The position numbers and the translations under genes were made by a program. Below are positions 26,421 through 35,998 of a stretch of DNA of 64,000 nt, in pieces; within the stretch, counting starts at the first letter, position 1; each line of letters begins with the position of its first letter. The notes under the pieces were generated by a model. The model ran no database searches, was not told the DNA's origin, and saw only the letters and a program-made list of their open reading frames with translations. This DNA comes from Sphingobacterium sp. LZ7M1 (lineage in GTDB: Bacteria > Bacteroidota > Bacteroidia > Sphingobacteriales > Sphingobacteriaceae), in the NCBI RefSeq assembly GCF_024296865.1, contig NZ_CP101134.1, positions 930,001 to 994,000 of the forward strand. The letters are read 5' to 3'.

Positions 26421-27455
26421 ATGCATTCAAGAAGAAAATTTATAAAACAAGGTATCATAGGGGCTGCCAGTATAGGTACAGTAGCTTCTGCTATTTCCTG
26501 TCAAGCGACAGAGAAATCCACGAAATCGGTTCGTAAACCTATTGTGATTTCCACTTGGGATTTTGGTGTTGCTGCCAATCAAGCTGCTTGGGAAATCCTG
26601 AAGAAAAATGGTCGGGCCCTTGATGCGGTCGAAGCAGGTGTGAAAATCCCTGAAGCCGATCTAAAGAATGTAACAGTGGGAAAAGGTGGTTATCCGGACC
26701 GTGATGGACATGTGACCTTGGATGCATGTATTATGGATGAGCTTGGTAATTGTGGTTCAGTGGCGGCGATGGAAGATATTGCCCATCCTATCTCGGTAGC
26801 GAGATTAGTGATGGAAAAAACGCCACATGTGATGTTGGTTGGTGCCGGAGCAAGGCAATTTGCACTGGAGAATGGATTCCAGGCCGAGAATTTATTGACC
26901 CCCAGTTCTGAGGAAGCTTGGAAAGAGTGGTTAAAGGAAAAGAACTACAAACCGGTCATGAACATTGAAAATAAATCATTTGCCACGGAAAGACTGCCGG
27001 GAAACAAATATAACCATGATACCATAGGCATGTTGGCCCTAGATGCTGACGGTAATCTTTCTGGAGCCTGCACTACCAGTGGCATGGCTTTTAAAATGCA
27101 TGGCCGAGTAGGCGACAGTCCAATTATCGGAGCAGGTCTATATGTTGATAATGAGGTTGGAGGAGCTACTTCAACCGGTGTGGGAGAGGAAGTGATCCGG
27201 AATGTAGGTAGTTTTCTGGTGGTAGAATTAATGCGTCAAGGTTATTCCCCTGAAGATGCCTGCAAGGAAGCGGTTATGAGGATCGTCAAGAAAAAACCTG
27301 AAATTGCCAAAGATATTCAGGTAGGATTTCTAGCCTTAAATAAAAATGGTGAATATGGTTCATATGCATTGCAAGATGGATTTACTTTTGCCATCTGTGA
27401 TGAAAAACAACAAGATCTGATAGAAAAAGGTAAGTTCCATTACAAGCCGAAATAA
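26421..27455 (+). CDS. exported N4-(beta-N-acetylglucosaminyl)-L-asparaginase (glycosylasparaginase, Ntn hydrolase)
   Basis: The family cleaves the bond between GlcNAc and Asn in glycoasparagine. Some members act as isoaspartyl or general asparaginases. I start at the ATG at 26421, which opens a twin-arginine signal (MHSRRKFIKQGIIGAASIG); Cys27 (AISC) could be lipidated. The autocleavage site is visible in KYNHDTIGML: cutting before Thr201 frees the catalytic Thr. The downstream GACTTSGMAFK and VGDSPIIGAG segments are typical substrate-binding parts of the beta chain. Length of 344 residues is normal. The gene diverges from the murein-peptide operon with a 171-bp shared upstream region and ends at a strong terminator, so it may be co-regulated with it. 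Confidence 0.9.
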   Translation: MHSRRKFIKQGIIGAASIGTVASAISCQATEKSTKSVRKPIVISTWDFGVAANQAAWEILKKNGRALDAVEAGVKIPEADLKNVTVGKGGYPDRDGHVTLDACIMDELGNCGSVAAMEDIAHPISVARLVMEKTPHVMLVGAGARQFALENGFQAENLLTPSSEEAWKEWLKEKNYKPVMNIENKSFATERLPGNKYNHDTIGMLALDADGNLSGACTTSGMAFKMHGRVGDSPIIGAGLYVDNEVGGATSTGVGEEVIRNVGSFLVVELMRQGYSPEDACKEAVMRIVKKKPEIAKDIQVGFLALNKNGEYGSYALQDGFTFAICDEKQQDLIEKGKFHYKPK

Positions 27456-27477
27456 GAAATTTTTATAAAAGGTGCTA

Positions 27478-27510
27478 GGCAGAAACATTATTTGTTTCTG
27501 CCTTTTTTTT
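27478..27510 (+). terminator. rho-independent terminator after glycosylasparaginase
   Basis: GGCAGAAAC (27478-27486) and GTTTCTGCC (27494-27502) form a perfect 9-bp stem followed by eight Ts. Confidence 0.92.
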
Positions 27511-27652
27511 GTCCTCTTAATAAAGGCTTAAAAGCTTGTTCAATTTGCTAATTCCTTGGTTTTTATCTTGTTGCTTAACATAGAGTTTAACCAAAGCCTC
27601 ATTAGTAATATATTCTTAATATCTTTTTAATTAAACTGTATTAATTCAAAGG

Positions 27653-27660
27653 TAAATTTG
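27653..27660 (+). promoter_or_regulatory. candidate -7 promoter element of the fimbrillin-nuclease operon
   Basis: TAAATTTG matches TAnnTTTG exactly, 99 bp before the first ATG of the operon. A weak TTTA lies 23 bp upstream (27626-27629). The 27511-27759 stretch is AT-rich and otherwise shows nothing. Confidence 0.4.
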
Positions 27661-27759
27661 GTGGTGAATTCAAAATTAAAACTCAGGAAAAGTCTTGATT
27701 TTGAGCCAGACTTATTATGATGCGAAATAATTGGTTTTTATATAATAAATATTAAGTTA

Positions 27760-29322
27760 ATGATTAAGAGGTTATTCTTTGTTCTCGCAGTTGCGTTATT
27801 GTTTTTGGGTTCATGTCGGAAAGACTTCAGTAATATCCAAGTTAAGCAAGAACAATCTGTTTTGTTTACCAGTAAGATTACTGGCCAGGTTCAGACCCGT
27901 ATGTCAGGTACGCAATGGGATGAAAAGGATTCCATTTCAATTTTTATGTATCAGGGAGAGGCTCTGACAGCAGGCAATGTGATACCTGTGGGGTTCAATA
28001 AACAGTTTTTAACGCAAAGGAACGGGAATTTTTCTCCCAAAACATCGGCAGACGCCATAGATTTTCCCAAGGATAAGCAAGTTAAGTTTGTTGCATTTTA
28101 TCCTTTTCAACGAAGATCTGATCTGCAGAGGGAATTGAACATATCCAATCAGCAACAACAGGCTACCATTGATTATATGATTGGGCACAGTGCTAATGCC
28201 ATGGGCTATCAGCAGGGGCCAGTTCAATTGAATTTTGAAAGACTGATGGCCAAGATCCAGGTTCGAGTAAAAGGAGTGGGGATCAATGCGGTTAATGCAA
28301 AAATAAGCTCTTTACGGACGGAAGCAATTTTTCAAATTGATCAGTCTCAGTTAACCCCTCGTCAAGTCTCCAAGGACGTGGAGGGTAAGGTCCTGTCTAC
28401 AGGACTAGAAACGGTAATCGAATGGGTCATTTTTCCTGGAAAATTGAGTGGTCAATCCGTAATGGTGTTTACTAGTAATAAAGGAGATCGTTATACCTGG
28501 GAAATTGGCAAGTTGGCAACAGATTATGTGCGGGGAAATAGATACCAGTATAGTATCGATTTGACTGATGATGGTACGGTGGATCCCAACCCGACTGTCT
28601 CTTATATGGAATTGCCAGTCATTTCAAATTCAGCAGATCTTGAATATAATTTTAAGATGACTCCTGATCGTTCCAAACGAAATTTTTCAATGCTTTACGA
28701 CAAGAAAAATAGGGTTGCTCACTGGGTGGCCTATCCATTGAGTGGTGACTATTTAGGGGGGCAGTCTCGTACGGACAATTGGGCCTATGACCCTAGCTTT
28801 TCCAACTTTACTCAACCTTTATTATCCAGAGGTTTTGGAATCGGAGGGATAGACCGTGGTCATCAGATCCCGAGTGCAGATAGGACAAAGAATTATGCCG
28901 AAAACTCCACGACATTTTATTATACCAATATGACTGCTCAGAACAGCTCATTGAACCAGGGGCTGTGGGCAAGATTGGAAAATCAGATCCGTTCTTGGGC
29001 AAGGAATTCGGGGGTGGATACCATGTATGTAGTAACAGGAGCCGGAATCAGGGATGGCAATGCTCCTGTAGAATATGTGAAGGATAATAGAGGTGAGGAT
29101 GTTGCAAAACCAAAATATTACTATAAGGCTTTGGCCGTAAAAAGGGGGCAGGATTATTATACCATAGGTTTCTATATGGAAAATAAGGCTACGCAGGCCA
29201 GTGCCCATTTTAACAGTTATCGCATGACTGTAGCGGAATTGGAAAGGAAGACTGGACATCGCTTTTTTCCGGGGCTTCCGGAAGCGACAAAAAGCATGAT
29301 CAATAATGCGATCTGGAGATAG
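27760..29322 (+). CDS. lipoprotein: fimbrillin-like domain fused to DNA/RNA non-specific endonuclease
   Basis: A 520-residue outer-surface lipoprotein: signal ending LGSC (Cys19). Residues about 35-270 have the layout of fimbrillin-family proteins (a TRMSGTQWDEKDSISIFMY start, VKFVAFYPF, LNFERLMAKIQVRV). Residues about 285-515 form a NUC-type nuclease with the DRGH motif at 365-368 (His368 the general base) and the magnesium ligand Asn399 in LNQGLWARLE. The catalytic residues are intact, so it should cut DNA and/or RNA outside the cell. Tethering a nuclease through a fimbrillin-like module is unusual. It is the first gene of a run of six in the same direction that includes a TonB receptor and an EEP hydrolase. 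Confidence 0.88.
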   Translation: MIKRLFFVLAVALLFLGSCRKDFSNIQVKQEQSVLFTSKITGQVQTRMSGTQWDEKDSISIFMYQGEALTAGNVIPVGFNKQFLTQRNGNFSPKTSADAIDFPKDKQVKFVAFYPFQRRSDLQRELNISNQQQQATIDYMIGHSANAMGYQQGPVQLNFERLMAKIQVRVKGVGINAVNAKISSLRTEAIFQIDQSQLTPRQVSKDVEGKVLSTGLETVIEWVIFPGKLSGQSVMVFTSNKGDRYTWEIGKLATDYVRGNRYQYSIDLTDDGTVDPNPTVSYMELPVISNSADLEYNFKMTPDRSKRNFSMLYDKKNRVAHWVAYPLSGDYLGGQSRTDNWAYDPSFSNFTQPLLSRGFGIGGIDRGHQIPSADRTKNYAENSTTFYYTNMTAQNSSLNQGLWARLENQIRSWARNSGVDTMYVVTGAGIRDGNAPVEYVKDNRGEDVAKPKYYYKALAVKRGQDYYTIGFYMENKATQASAHFNSYRMTVAELERKTGHRFFPGLPEATKSMINNAIWR

Positions 29323-29353
29323 GACTTACTATAAATCAAATAAATAAATTACA

Positions 29354-30760
29354 ATGAAAACAAAACAATTATTAGCTGCAACCCTGGCGTTTATCGCCTT
29401 GGTATCTTCTTGTAAAAAAGATGATTACAGGAAGTTGGAGAAAACCAATCCATCGGAAGTTAAGTTCACTTCTAGGATTCTAGGTACAACTGCAACAAAA
29501 GCAAATGGAAATGCGTGGGATGCAAATGATGAAATTGGTGTATTTATGAAGCAAGGTACAGGATTGTCAAATATCTTGGCGGCGAACAAAAAATACATCA
29601 CCAATGGAAACGGGAACTTTACGGCAACGGGAGGTGATATCATCAATTATCCTGAAACTGGGCAGGTAGATTTTATCGCATATTATCCTTTTTCAACTGC
29701 GATAAATGGAACTAGATTAGATTTTAATGTTACGGATCAGAGCAATTTAGCGAAGATTGATGTGATGTATTCAGACAATGCAAAGAATTTGGGGAAAAAT
29801 TCGGGTCCTGCAAGTTTGGAATTTGCACATAAGTTGACAAAAATCGAGTTGATTGTTAAGGCTGGAACTGGCGTGAACAATTTAACAGGTTTAAGAGCAG
29901 CTTATAATAATGTACCTACCGTTTCAAGTATGGAACTTTCGACAGGAGCTATCGCAGCAGGAACTAGCAATGCAAATATCAACGCAAAGGTTACAGCTCA
30001 AAATGCGGATCAATTTGTTGAAGCTATCTTAATTCCTTCTGATTATAGTACAAAAGAGGTTGTGTTTACAGTTGGATCTGATAATTATAAATGGACTTTA
30101 CCGGCAAACTTGAACTATGAAGCTGGTAAGAAATACACTTATAATATCACTCTTCAGGTAGGCGGATTAGTTGCCGTTACTGGAAATGCGATTATCACAG
30201 ATTGGACCTCAGTTACTGGTGGAACACATACTATTGGCAAAGATGGTGGTACAGTTACTCCTCCAACTCCTACTGGTGTTGAACAAACTATTTTTGAAGA
30301 AACTTTTGGTGATATCTCAATGGATGATAGGTCTAAAAGGTTTAGAATCGGTCAGTATACTGGATTTTATAATAAGACCGTAAGCTATTCAGATCTGTAT
30401 ACTGCAGAATATGCCGACATCCGTAGAACCACTACCATGGATGCCCATGTTTGGTTGCCAGCAAATAGAACCACAGGGTTAAAGATCCAAAACATTAATA
30501 CAACTGGCTTTACTAATTTAAAACTGACCTATTCAATGGCTTCAAATCGTCCTGGACAGAAGGTGGAGAATGTGAAAGTTAAAATCAATGGTCAAGAAAT
30601 GCAACAACCTGGCGTATTGGGAGGTCAAAACTCTTTCTCTACTCAAACTATTAACACAGGTATTCCTGCAGCTCCGATCACTATTGAATTTGATGCGATT
30701 TCAGCATTAAATGAGGGTGGTTATCGTATCGATAATATCAAATTAGTAGGAACAAAATAA
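29354..30760 (+). CDS. fimbrillin-family lipoprotein with extra C-terminal domain
   Basis: A 468-residue lipoprotein; signal ends VSSC (Cys20). Residues about 35-300 resemble fimbrillin-family proteins and also the N-terminal half of the preceding nuclease (TKANGNAWDANDEIGVFMKQG against its TRMSGTQWDEKDSISIFMY). A Thr/Pro-rich linker follows (TVTPPTPTG), then a C-terminal domain of about 145 residues starting IFEETFGD and ending YRIDNIKLVG. That domain recurs in the DUF5689 protein at 33592 (shared words HxWLPANR and RxDNIxLVG). It looks like a jelly-roll, carbohydrate-binding or adhesive module. Fimbrillin relatives build pilus fibres or stay as surface lipoproteins; which applies here is unknown. 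Confidence 0.8.
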   Translation: MKTKQLLAATLAFIALVSSCKKDDYRKLEKTNPSEVKFTSRILGTTATKANGNAWDANDEIGVFMKQGTGLSNILAANKKYITNGNGNFTATGGDIINYPETGQVDFIAYYPFSTAINGTRLDFNVTDQSNLAKIDVMYSDNAKNLGKNSGPASLEFAHKLTKIELIVKAGTGVNNLTGLRAAYNNVPTVSSMELSTGAIAAGTSNANINAKVTAQNADQFVEAILIPSDYSTKEVVFTVGSDNYKWTLPANLNYEAGKKYTYNITLQVGGLVAVTGNAIITDWTSVTGGTHTIGKDGGTVTPPTPTGVEQTIFEETFGDISMDDRSKRFRIGQYTGFYNKTVSYSDLYTAEYADIRRTTTMDAHVWLPANRTTGLKIQNINTTGFTNLKLTYSMASNRPGQKVENVKVKINGQEMQQPGVLGGQNSFSTQTINTGIPAAPITIEFDAISALNEGGYRIDNIKLVGTK

Positions 30761-30831
30761 TCATTTTAATCAAGGTTGGGGGATAAAATTCCCCTTCCTT
30801 GTTCAATGAAACCTTTCGAATATTAAAGAAT

Positions 30832-33579
30832 ATGCAAAGGATTTTTTCCATAATCTTTTTGTTGACTTGCTTTTGTGTAGCCGTCTTGGGGCAGGAAGGA
30901 ATTCAACTATCAGGTAAGGTGGTCCACAGCCGCACGAAAATCCCCTTGGTGGGTGTTTCGGTTTACTTGGAACAGAACAAGATGAACAGCAGTAGCAACG
31001 AGGAAGGGGAGTTTGTCTTTGTCAACTTGAAATCCGGACCTGAAAAATTAATCATTCAGTCAGCTGGATTTAGAAACTATGAGATGGAATTTGAAATTAA
31101 GGATTCCAGTTTCATGAGATTGGAGGATATAGAATTGGTTGCTGAAAATCAGATCGATGTGCAGACCGTTCTGGGTGTGATAGATGATGATATCATTTCC
31201 TCGGAAGGGGACATGAGCTCACAAGATATTCAGGCATCCGTTATTCTCTCCAATGACCTTTACCTGAATAAAGTAGGGTTTAAGCTCTTTCCTTATCGTT
31301 TTAGAGTTCGTGGATACGACCCACATTACGAACAGATCTATATCAACGGCATTTTGGCGAATGACCAATACCGCCGAGTTTTTAATTACGCTTCAATCGG
31401 AGCGTTAAATGACCTGACCCGAAATGGGGATGTGGTCAATTACAATCAAATAGGAACATACACTTTCGGAACCATTGGAGGTTCTGAAAACATCAATATG
31501 CGAGCAAGCTCCTATGCAAAGGGAGGGAAGCTCACACTGTCCTATACGAATAGGAACTATTATGCACGCTCCATGTTCAGTTATTCAACAGGGCTAAATG
31601 AAAAAGGTTGGGCATTTACGGGTGCTATCGGTGGTAGGTTTTCTGATAAGGGATTTATTCCGGGGACATCCTATAGAAACTTTTCCTATGCATTGTCGAT
31701 GGAAAAACAATGGCAGGGCGGCGATCATTCGCTTTCCGTGCTCAGCTTTGGTTCACCAGTAGTTCGGGGCCAACAAGGATCCTCTTTTCAGGAGGTCTAT
31801 GACTTGGTCGGTGATAATCTATATAATCCAAATTGGGGCTATCAAAATGGTAAGATCCGTAATTCAAGAATGGTCCATGCCTATGATCCGACCTTGGTCA
31901 TTTCCCATCGCTGGAAAATTGATGACAGGAGCAGTTTGACCTCTGGAGGTATTTTACATTATGGTCGATACAGTAATTCGGCATTGAACTGGTATAACGC
32001 CATGGATCCACGACCTGATTATTATCGTTATTTGCCCTCCAATTTTTCAAGGTTTACCCCTAGACTTGACATGAGGACTATCGAACAGTATACCCAGCTT
32101 TGGAAATCTAGGGACCCTAAGGTCACTCAGTTGAACTGGGAAGAAATGTACCGTCAGAATCTGAATCCTGAGAATATTAGAAAAACGAACGGTGCTGCTT
32201 TGTACACCTTAGAACGCAGGCATTCTGACCTGATGGAAGGGACAGTGAACATAACATTCAATAAGCTTTATCAAAATAATTTTAATCTAACAGCAGGTAT
32301 TGAGGCTAGAAAGACGAGATCATACCAGTATAAGACCATAGATGATCTGCTGGGAGCCGACCATGTCGTTGATCTAGACAAGTTTGCCGAACGGGAGAAT
32401 CCAGGTAATGAAAATGTCAAGCAAAATGACCTTCTTTTTCCCAACCGAAAGGTTTATGAGGGCGATATTTTCGGCTATGATTACGATATAGATATTCAGG
32501 CTGTGAATGCATGGTTGAGTAATGGTTTTCAATCCAGGAATTTAGAGTTTTATTACGGAACAAAAATCAGCTATACCGATTTTCGTCGGGTTGGAAATAT
32601 GAGGAACGGCCGGTTCCCTGACCATTCGTATGGGAAAGGTCCTAAATATGACTTTGTGGATTTTACGGTAAAAGCTGGCCTGACCTATAAGTTTGATGGC
32701 CGGAATTTCCTTTCTGCCAATTCTGCCTATATCACAGAGCCACCAGCTCCCGATCGATCATATGTGATGCCGCGGGTTACAGACCGCGTCGTTAAAGGAC
32801 TTTCTAGTGGCAGGATCCTCCATAATGATATCAATTATGTTTTTTCCTTACCGCATCTATCTGGGCGGCTGTCACTCTTCCAGACTAATTTCTATGATCA
32901 TTTGGAACGGATGAATTATTACCATGATTCCCAGCGGACCTTTGTCTTTCACAACCTAAGTGGAGTTGATCGAAAACATCGAGGAATAGAGGCAAGTGTA
33001 ACCTATAGTCTGAACCAAAACTGGAATTTCGATTTTATTGGTACCCTAGCTGAATATTACTATAGCAACAATCCCATGGGGACCATGAACTCAGAAAATG
33101 GCCTTATGGTGAATTTGGAGGAGAAAGTTTACATGAAGAACCTCTTTGTCTCTGGAACGCCACAGGCAGCCGGAATCTTTGCTGCCAGGTATTTCTACGA
33201 TTACTGGTTCCTCGAGATGAGTGGGAATCTTGTCAGCTGGAACTACATGTCCTCTGCTGCTTTGAGGAGAATGGCTTCAGTATATTCCACGGTGAACCCC
33301 TATCAAGATAGTTATGAATCATATAGGAAATTGACAAGCCAAGAGAGGCTGAAAGGAAATTTTACCTTGGATGCCTCGGTTGGGAAGTTGATCTACCTTC
33401 GGAACCGACGTGCCTTGAACTTCAATCTGTCGATTATGAACTTACTGAACCAAAAAAATGTTGGGACTGGCGGTTATGAACAAGGTAGGTTGGACCTAGT
33501 ATATCCAGATAGGTTCAATTCTCGATATTTCTATATGCAGGGTTTCAATGTGTTTTTTAATACAAGTTATAGGTTTTAA
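30832..33579 (+). CDS. TonB-dependent outer membrane receptor
   Basis: A 915-residue protein from the ATG at 30832 (MQRIFSIIFLL signal; the ATG at 30799 would add an awkward leader). After the signal comes a CarboxypepD_reg-like domain (IQLSGKVVHSRTKIPLVGVSV, about 22-105), then a plug region with FRVRGYDPHYEQIYINGI and a barrel ending MQGFNVFFNTSYRF. It is not a typical SusC: no SusD follows and the plug lacks the long SusC signature. The family imports siderophores, vitamins, peptides or nucleic-acid breakdown products. Neighbouring nuclease and EEP genes make nucleotides or phosphate compounds likely cargo, by inference. Confidence 0.88.
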   Translation: MQRIFSIIFLLTCFCVAVLGQEGIQLSGKVVHSRTKIPLVGVSVYLEQNKMNSSSNEEGEFVFVNLKSGPEKLIIQSAGFRNYEMEFEIKDSSFMRLEDIELVAENQIDVQTVLGVIDDDIISSEGDMSSQDIQASVILSNDLYLNKVGFKLFPYRFRVRGYDPHYEQIYINGILANDQYRRVFNYASIGALNDLTRNGDVVNYNQIGTYTFGTIGGSENINMRASSYAKGGKLTLSYTNRNYYARSMFSYSTGLNEKGWAFTGAIGGRFSDKGFIPGTSYRNFSYALSMEKQWQGGDHSLSVLSFGSPVVRGQQGSSFQEVYDLVGDNLYNPNWGYQNGKIRNSRMVHAYDPTLVISHRWKIDDRSSLTSGGILHYGRYSNSALNWYNAMDPRPDYYRYLPSNFSRFTPRLDMRTIEQYTQLWKSRDPKVTQLNWEEMYRQNLNPENIRKTNGAALYTLERRHSDLMEGTVNITFNKLYQNNFNLTAGIEARKTRSYQYKTIDDLLGADHVVDLDKFAERENPGNENVKQNDLLFPNRKVYEGDIFGYDYDIDIQAVNAWLSNGFQSRNLEFYYGTKISYTDFRRVGNMRNGRFPDHSYGKGPKYDFVDFTVKAGLTYKFDGRNFLSANSAYITEPPAPDRSYVMPRVTDRVVKGLSSGRILHNDINYVFSLPHLSGRLSLFQTNFYDHLERMNYYHDSQRTFVFHNLSGVDRKHRGIEASVTYSLNQNWNFDFIGTLAEYYYSNNPMGTMNSENGLMVNLEEKVYMKNLFVSGTPQAAGIFAARYFYDYWFLEMSGNLVSWNYMSSAALRRMASVYSTVNPYQDSYESYRKLTSQERLKGNFTLDASVGKLIYLRNRRALNFNLSIMNLLNQKNVGTGGYEQGRLDLVYPDRFNSRYFYMQGFNVFFNTSYRF

Positions 33580-33591
33580 TAAAGTTATTAG

Positions 33592-34941
33592 ATGAAAAAT
33601 ATTAGGTTAATCTATTTGTTCTTATTCAGCATGCTTTTCTTGGCATGTGAACGCGAGTATACCCCACCACCTTTGACTGAACCGGTCTATAAGGGGAAAC
33701 CGGTTAACATCAGTATAAAACAGTTAAAAGAACGATTTAAGGATATTAAGGATCCGGTATTTTTGGAGGAGGAATTAATCATAAAAGGGATTGTGACTGC
33801 AAATGATGAATCTGGCAACATCTATAAGCAAATCTATGTACAGGATGGAACGGCAGGCATTTATTTAGGCGTGGAACAAAATTCGGTCTATGTGACCTAT
33901 CAGGTTGGTCAGGAAGTTTATGTGAACCTTAAGGACTTATATATCTTAAAGTATGGTGGTGAATTGCAGATCGGTTTGGGGACCACCAATGCCAATAGGA
34001 TTTCCTGGCAGAGTTTTCAGGATAAGGTCAAGATGAATTCATGGCCAAACCCAGCGAATGTAAAATATAAAGAAATATCGTTTGATAAACTGACGGACGA
34101 TCTGGTCCATCAAATCGTTGAAGTAAGGGACATACGTTTTGTCAATGGCGGAAAAAGGACCTTTTCGGAAAAAAATGCCACCAGCAATGAGGAAATAAGG
34201 GATCAGGATGGGAAAGTGCTGGTTGTTCGGACGAGTAATTATTCGAATTTTTCCCAGGACCTATTGCCTAGGGGGATCGGTAGCCTTATTGGGATATTAG
34301 GAAGGTTCAATGGTACCTGGCAGCTTTTGTTGCGGACAAAGGCCGATGTTCTGAGTTTTAGTGGAGAAAATCCGGAAGAGGTCAAACCGACTGCCGGCAG
34401 TTTTTTCAAAGAAACCTTTGGACAGGGAACCTATCCATCAGGAAATCGACCAAAAATCAATGATTTTAAAGATTTTGACATGAAGCCTCCGGTTCAATAT
34501 AAGGAAGATGCGAGTATTGCCGATGTTAGAAGTATATCGGGAGGAAATGGTGCCCACATCTGGTTGCCAGCCAATAGAGATGCTACTGTAGAGATTTCCG
34601 GAATCAATTCCCAAGGTAAAGGCGAAGTGACCTTAAGCTATCAACTGACAGCAAACCTGTTTGATGCATCTGCATCGGCGGACCTTAACCAAATCCAGGT
34701 CAAGGTCAATGGGCAATTGATGTCAGTCCCAAGTAAGCCTATATCGAATGCTGCGGGGGACAACAACAAATGGTTTACCATCAGTATTCCTAAGATTCCA
34801 CAAGCCAATAATTTGAGGATTGAGTTTGTTTCCAACTCTGCTAACAACAAAATTGGCTTTAGGTTAGATAATATAGAATTGGTGGGTGCGGATTCAGGAA
34901 ATGGAGGAAAGAAAGAAATCATTATTCCTCAATTGAAATAA
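33592..34941 (+). CDS. DUF5689 surface lipoprotein with shared C-terminal module
   Basis: A 449-residue lipoprotein; signal ends FLAC (Cys19) followed by EREYTPPP. Residues about 35-265 have the DUF5689 pattern, an OB-fold-like domain with IKGIVTANDESGNIYKQIYV and QDGTAGIYLGV. Similar OB-fold domains accompany extracellular nucleases in other Bacteroidota. The C-terminal domain (about 275-440) starts FFKETFGQG, contains HIWLPANRD and ends FRLDNIELVG, and it matches the end of the fimbrillin-like protein at 29354. The gene is 12 bp after the TonB receptor and 5 bp before the EEP gene, so it is certainly in the operon. A SusD-like substrate-presenting role is possible. Confidence 0.82.
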   Translation: MKNIRLIYLFLFSMLFLACEREYTPPPLTEPVYKGKPVNISIKQLKERFKDIKDPVFLEEELIIKGIVTANDESGNIYKQIYVQDGTAGIYLGVEQNSVYVTYQVGQEVYVNLKDLYILKYGGELQIGLGTTNANRISWQSFQDKVKMNSWPNPANVKYKEISFDKLTDDLVHQIVEVRDIRFVNGGKRTFSEKNATSNEEIRDQDGKVLVVRTSNYSNFSQDLLPRGIGSLIGILGRFNGTWQLLLRTKADVLSFSGENPEEVKPTAGSFFKETFGQGTYPSGNRPKINDFKDFDMKPPVQYKEDASIADVRSISGGNGAHIWLPANRDATVEISGINSQGKGEVTLSYQLTANLFDASASADLNQIQVKVNGQLMSVPSKPISNAAGDNNKWFTISIPKIPQANNLRIEFVSNSANNKIGFRLDNIELVGADSGNGGKKEIIIPQLK

Positions 34942-34946
34942 CAGAT

Positions 34947-35990
34947 ATGTTTAGTATTCAAAATAGAAAATACCTTCTGTTATTTCTTTTTGCAGCACTA
35001 TGGTTGAACGGCCTCAGTCAGCACAGGAAATATTCTGTATATCCTATTGCATTCTATAACGTAGAGAACCTATTTGATACAGAAAGAGATACTAGTATCC
35101 AAGATGAGGAATTTACACCAAAAGGCGGGATGAACTGGACCCAGGACAAGTACTGGAAAAAGCAGGAGAAAATTGCTTCTGTGTTGAGCAGTATCGGAAG
35201 GAAATATGGTAAATCAGGGCCCGTAATTATTGGACTATCTGAAATTGAGAACAGGAGGGTAATAAATGACCTCATCAAGCAAAGTGCTATAAAAGATAAT
35301 GGTTATGAAGTTGTACATTACGAATCTCCAGACCGTCGAGGAATCGATGTTGCAATGCTCTACAATCCCAAGCTTTTTCGTTTAGTTCATGCCCAGATAT
35401 TGCCTTACCATATTGAAAGTAGGCCGGAATACGTTACTCGAGATATTTTAATGGTCAAGGGAGTAATTGCCAATGAGATGGTCCACGTATTCATTAACCA
35501 TTGGCCTTCCAGGTTTGGGTCCAAATCCTCTGAACTTCGCGAGCATGCTGCTGGCATAGTCAGAAACGCTGTAGATTCCATTTACAGGAAAAATCATAAA
35601 GCAAAGATCATCATCATGGGTGACCTCAATGACGACCCTGTTGATATCAGCGTAAAGGAGATTTTAGGGGCAAAACGCTATAGTGAAAATGTAAGGCCAG
35701 GGGAATTGTACAATACTATGTTTAAGCATTATACACAAGGTATTGGAACATTAGGATATCTTGCCAAATGGAGCCTTTTTGACCAGATTATTATTTCGGA
35801 GCCACTATTAGGAGATGATAGGAGCAGTTTGAAATTCTGGAAATCTGAAATCTATAATCCCGATTATTTAATTACCAAGGACGGTCGGTACAAAGGATAT
35901 CCCTTAAGGACGTTTTCTGGTAATCTATTCCAGAATGGATATTCCGATCACTTTCCCGTATTAATTTATTTGTTAAAAGAGTTAGATTGA
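34947..35990 (+). CDS. secreted endonuclease/exonuclease/phosphatase (EEP) family protein
   Basis: A 347-residue metal-dependent phosphoester hydrolase with signal peptide (about 1-24, ending LSQ). EEP motifs in order: AFYNVENLFD (Asn metal ligand), GLSEIENR (Glu), INHWPSRFGS (catalytic His), IIMGDLNDDP (Asp/Asn) and YSDHFPV (Asp-His pair). All catalytic residues are present. This subgroup is often found beside DUF5689 proteins and extracellular nucleases, so nucleic acid or nucleotides are likely substrates, but a lipid or sugar phosphate cannot be excluded. The gene is 5 bp after the DUF5689 gene and its stop is 8 bp before the next ATG. Confidence 0.88.
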   Translation: MFSIQNRKYLLLFLFAALWLNGLSQHRKYSVYPIAFYNVENLFDTERDTSIQDEEFTPKGGMNWTQDKYWKKQEKIASVLSSIGRKYGKSGPVIIGLSEIENRRVINDLIKQSAIKDNGYEVVHYESPDRRGIDVAMLYNPKLFRLVHAQILPYHIESRPEYVTRDILMVKGVIANEMVHVFINHWPSRFGSKSSELREHAAGIVRNAVDSIYRKNHKAKIIIMGDLNDDPVDISVKEILGAKRYSENVRPGELYNTMFKHYTQGIGTLGYLAKWSLFDQIIISEPLLGDDRSSLKFWKSEIYNPDYLITKDGRYKGYPLRTFSGNLFQNGYSDHFPVLIYLLKELD

Positions 35991-35998
35991 ATAAAAAA

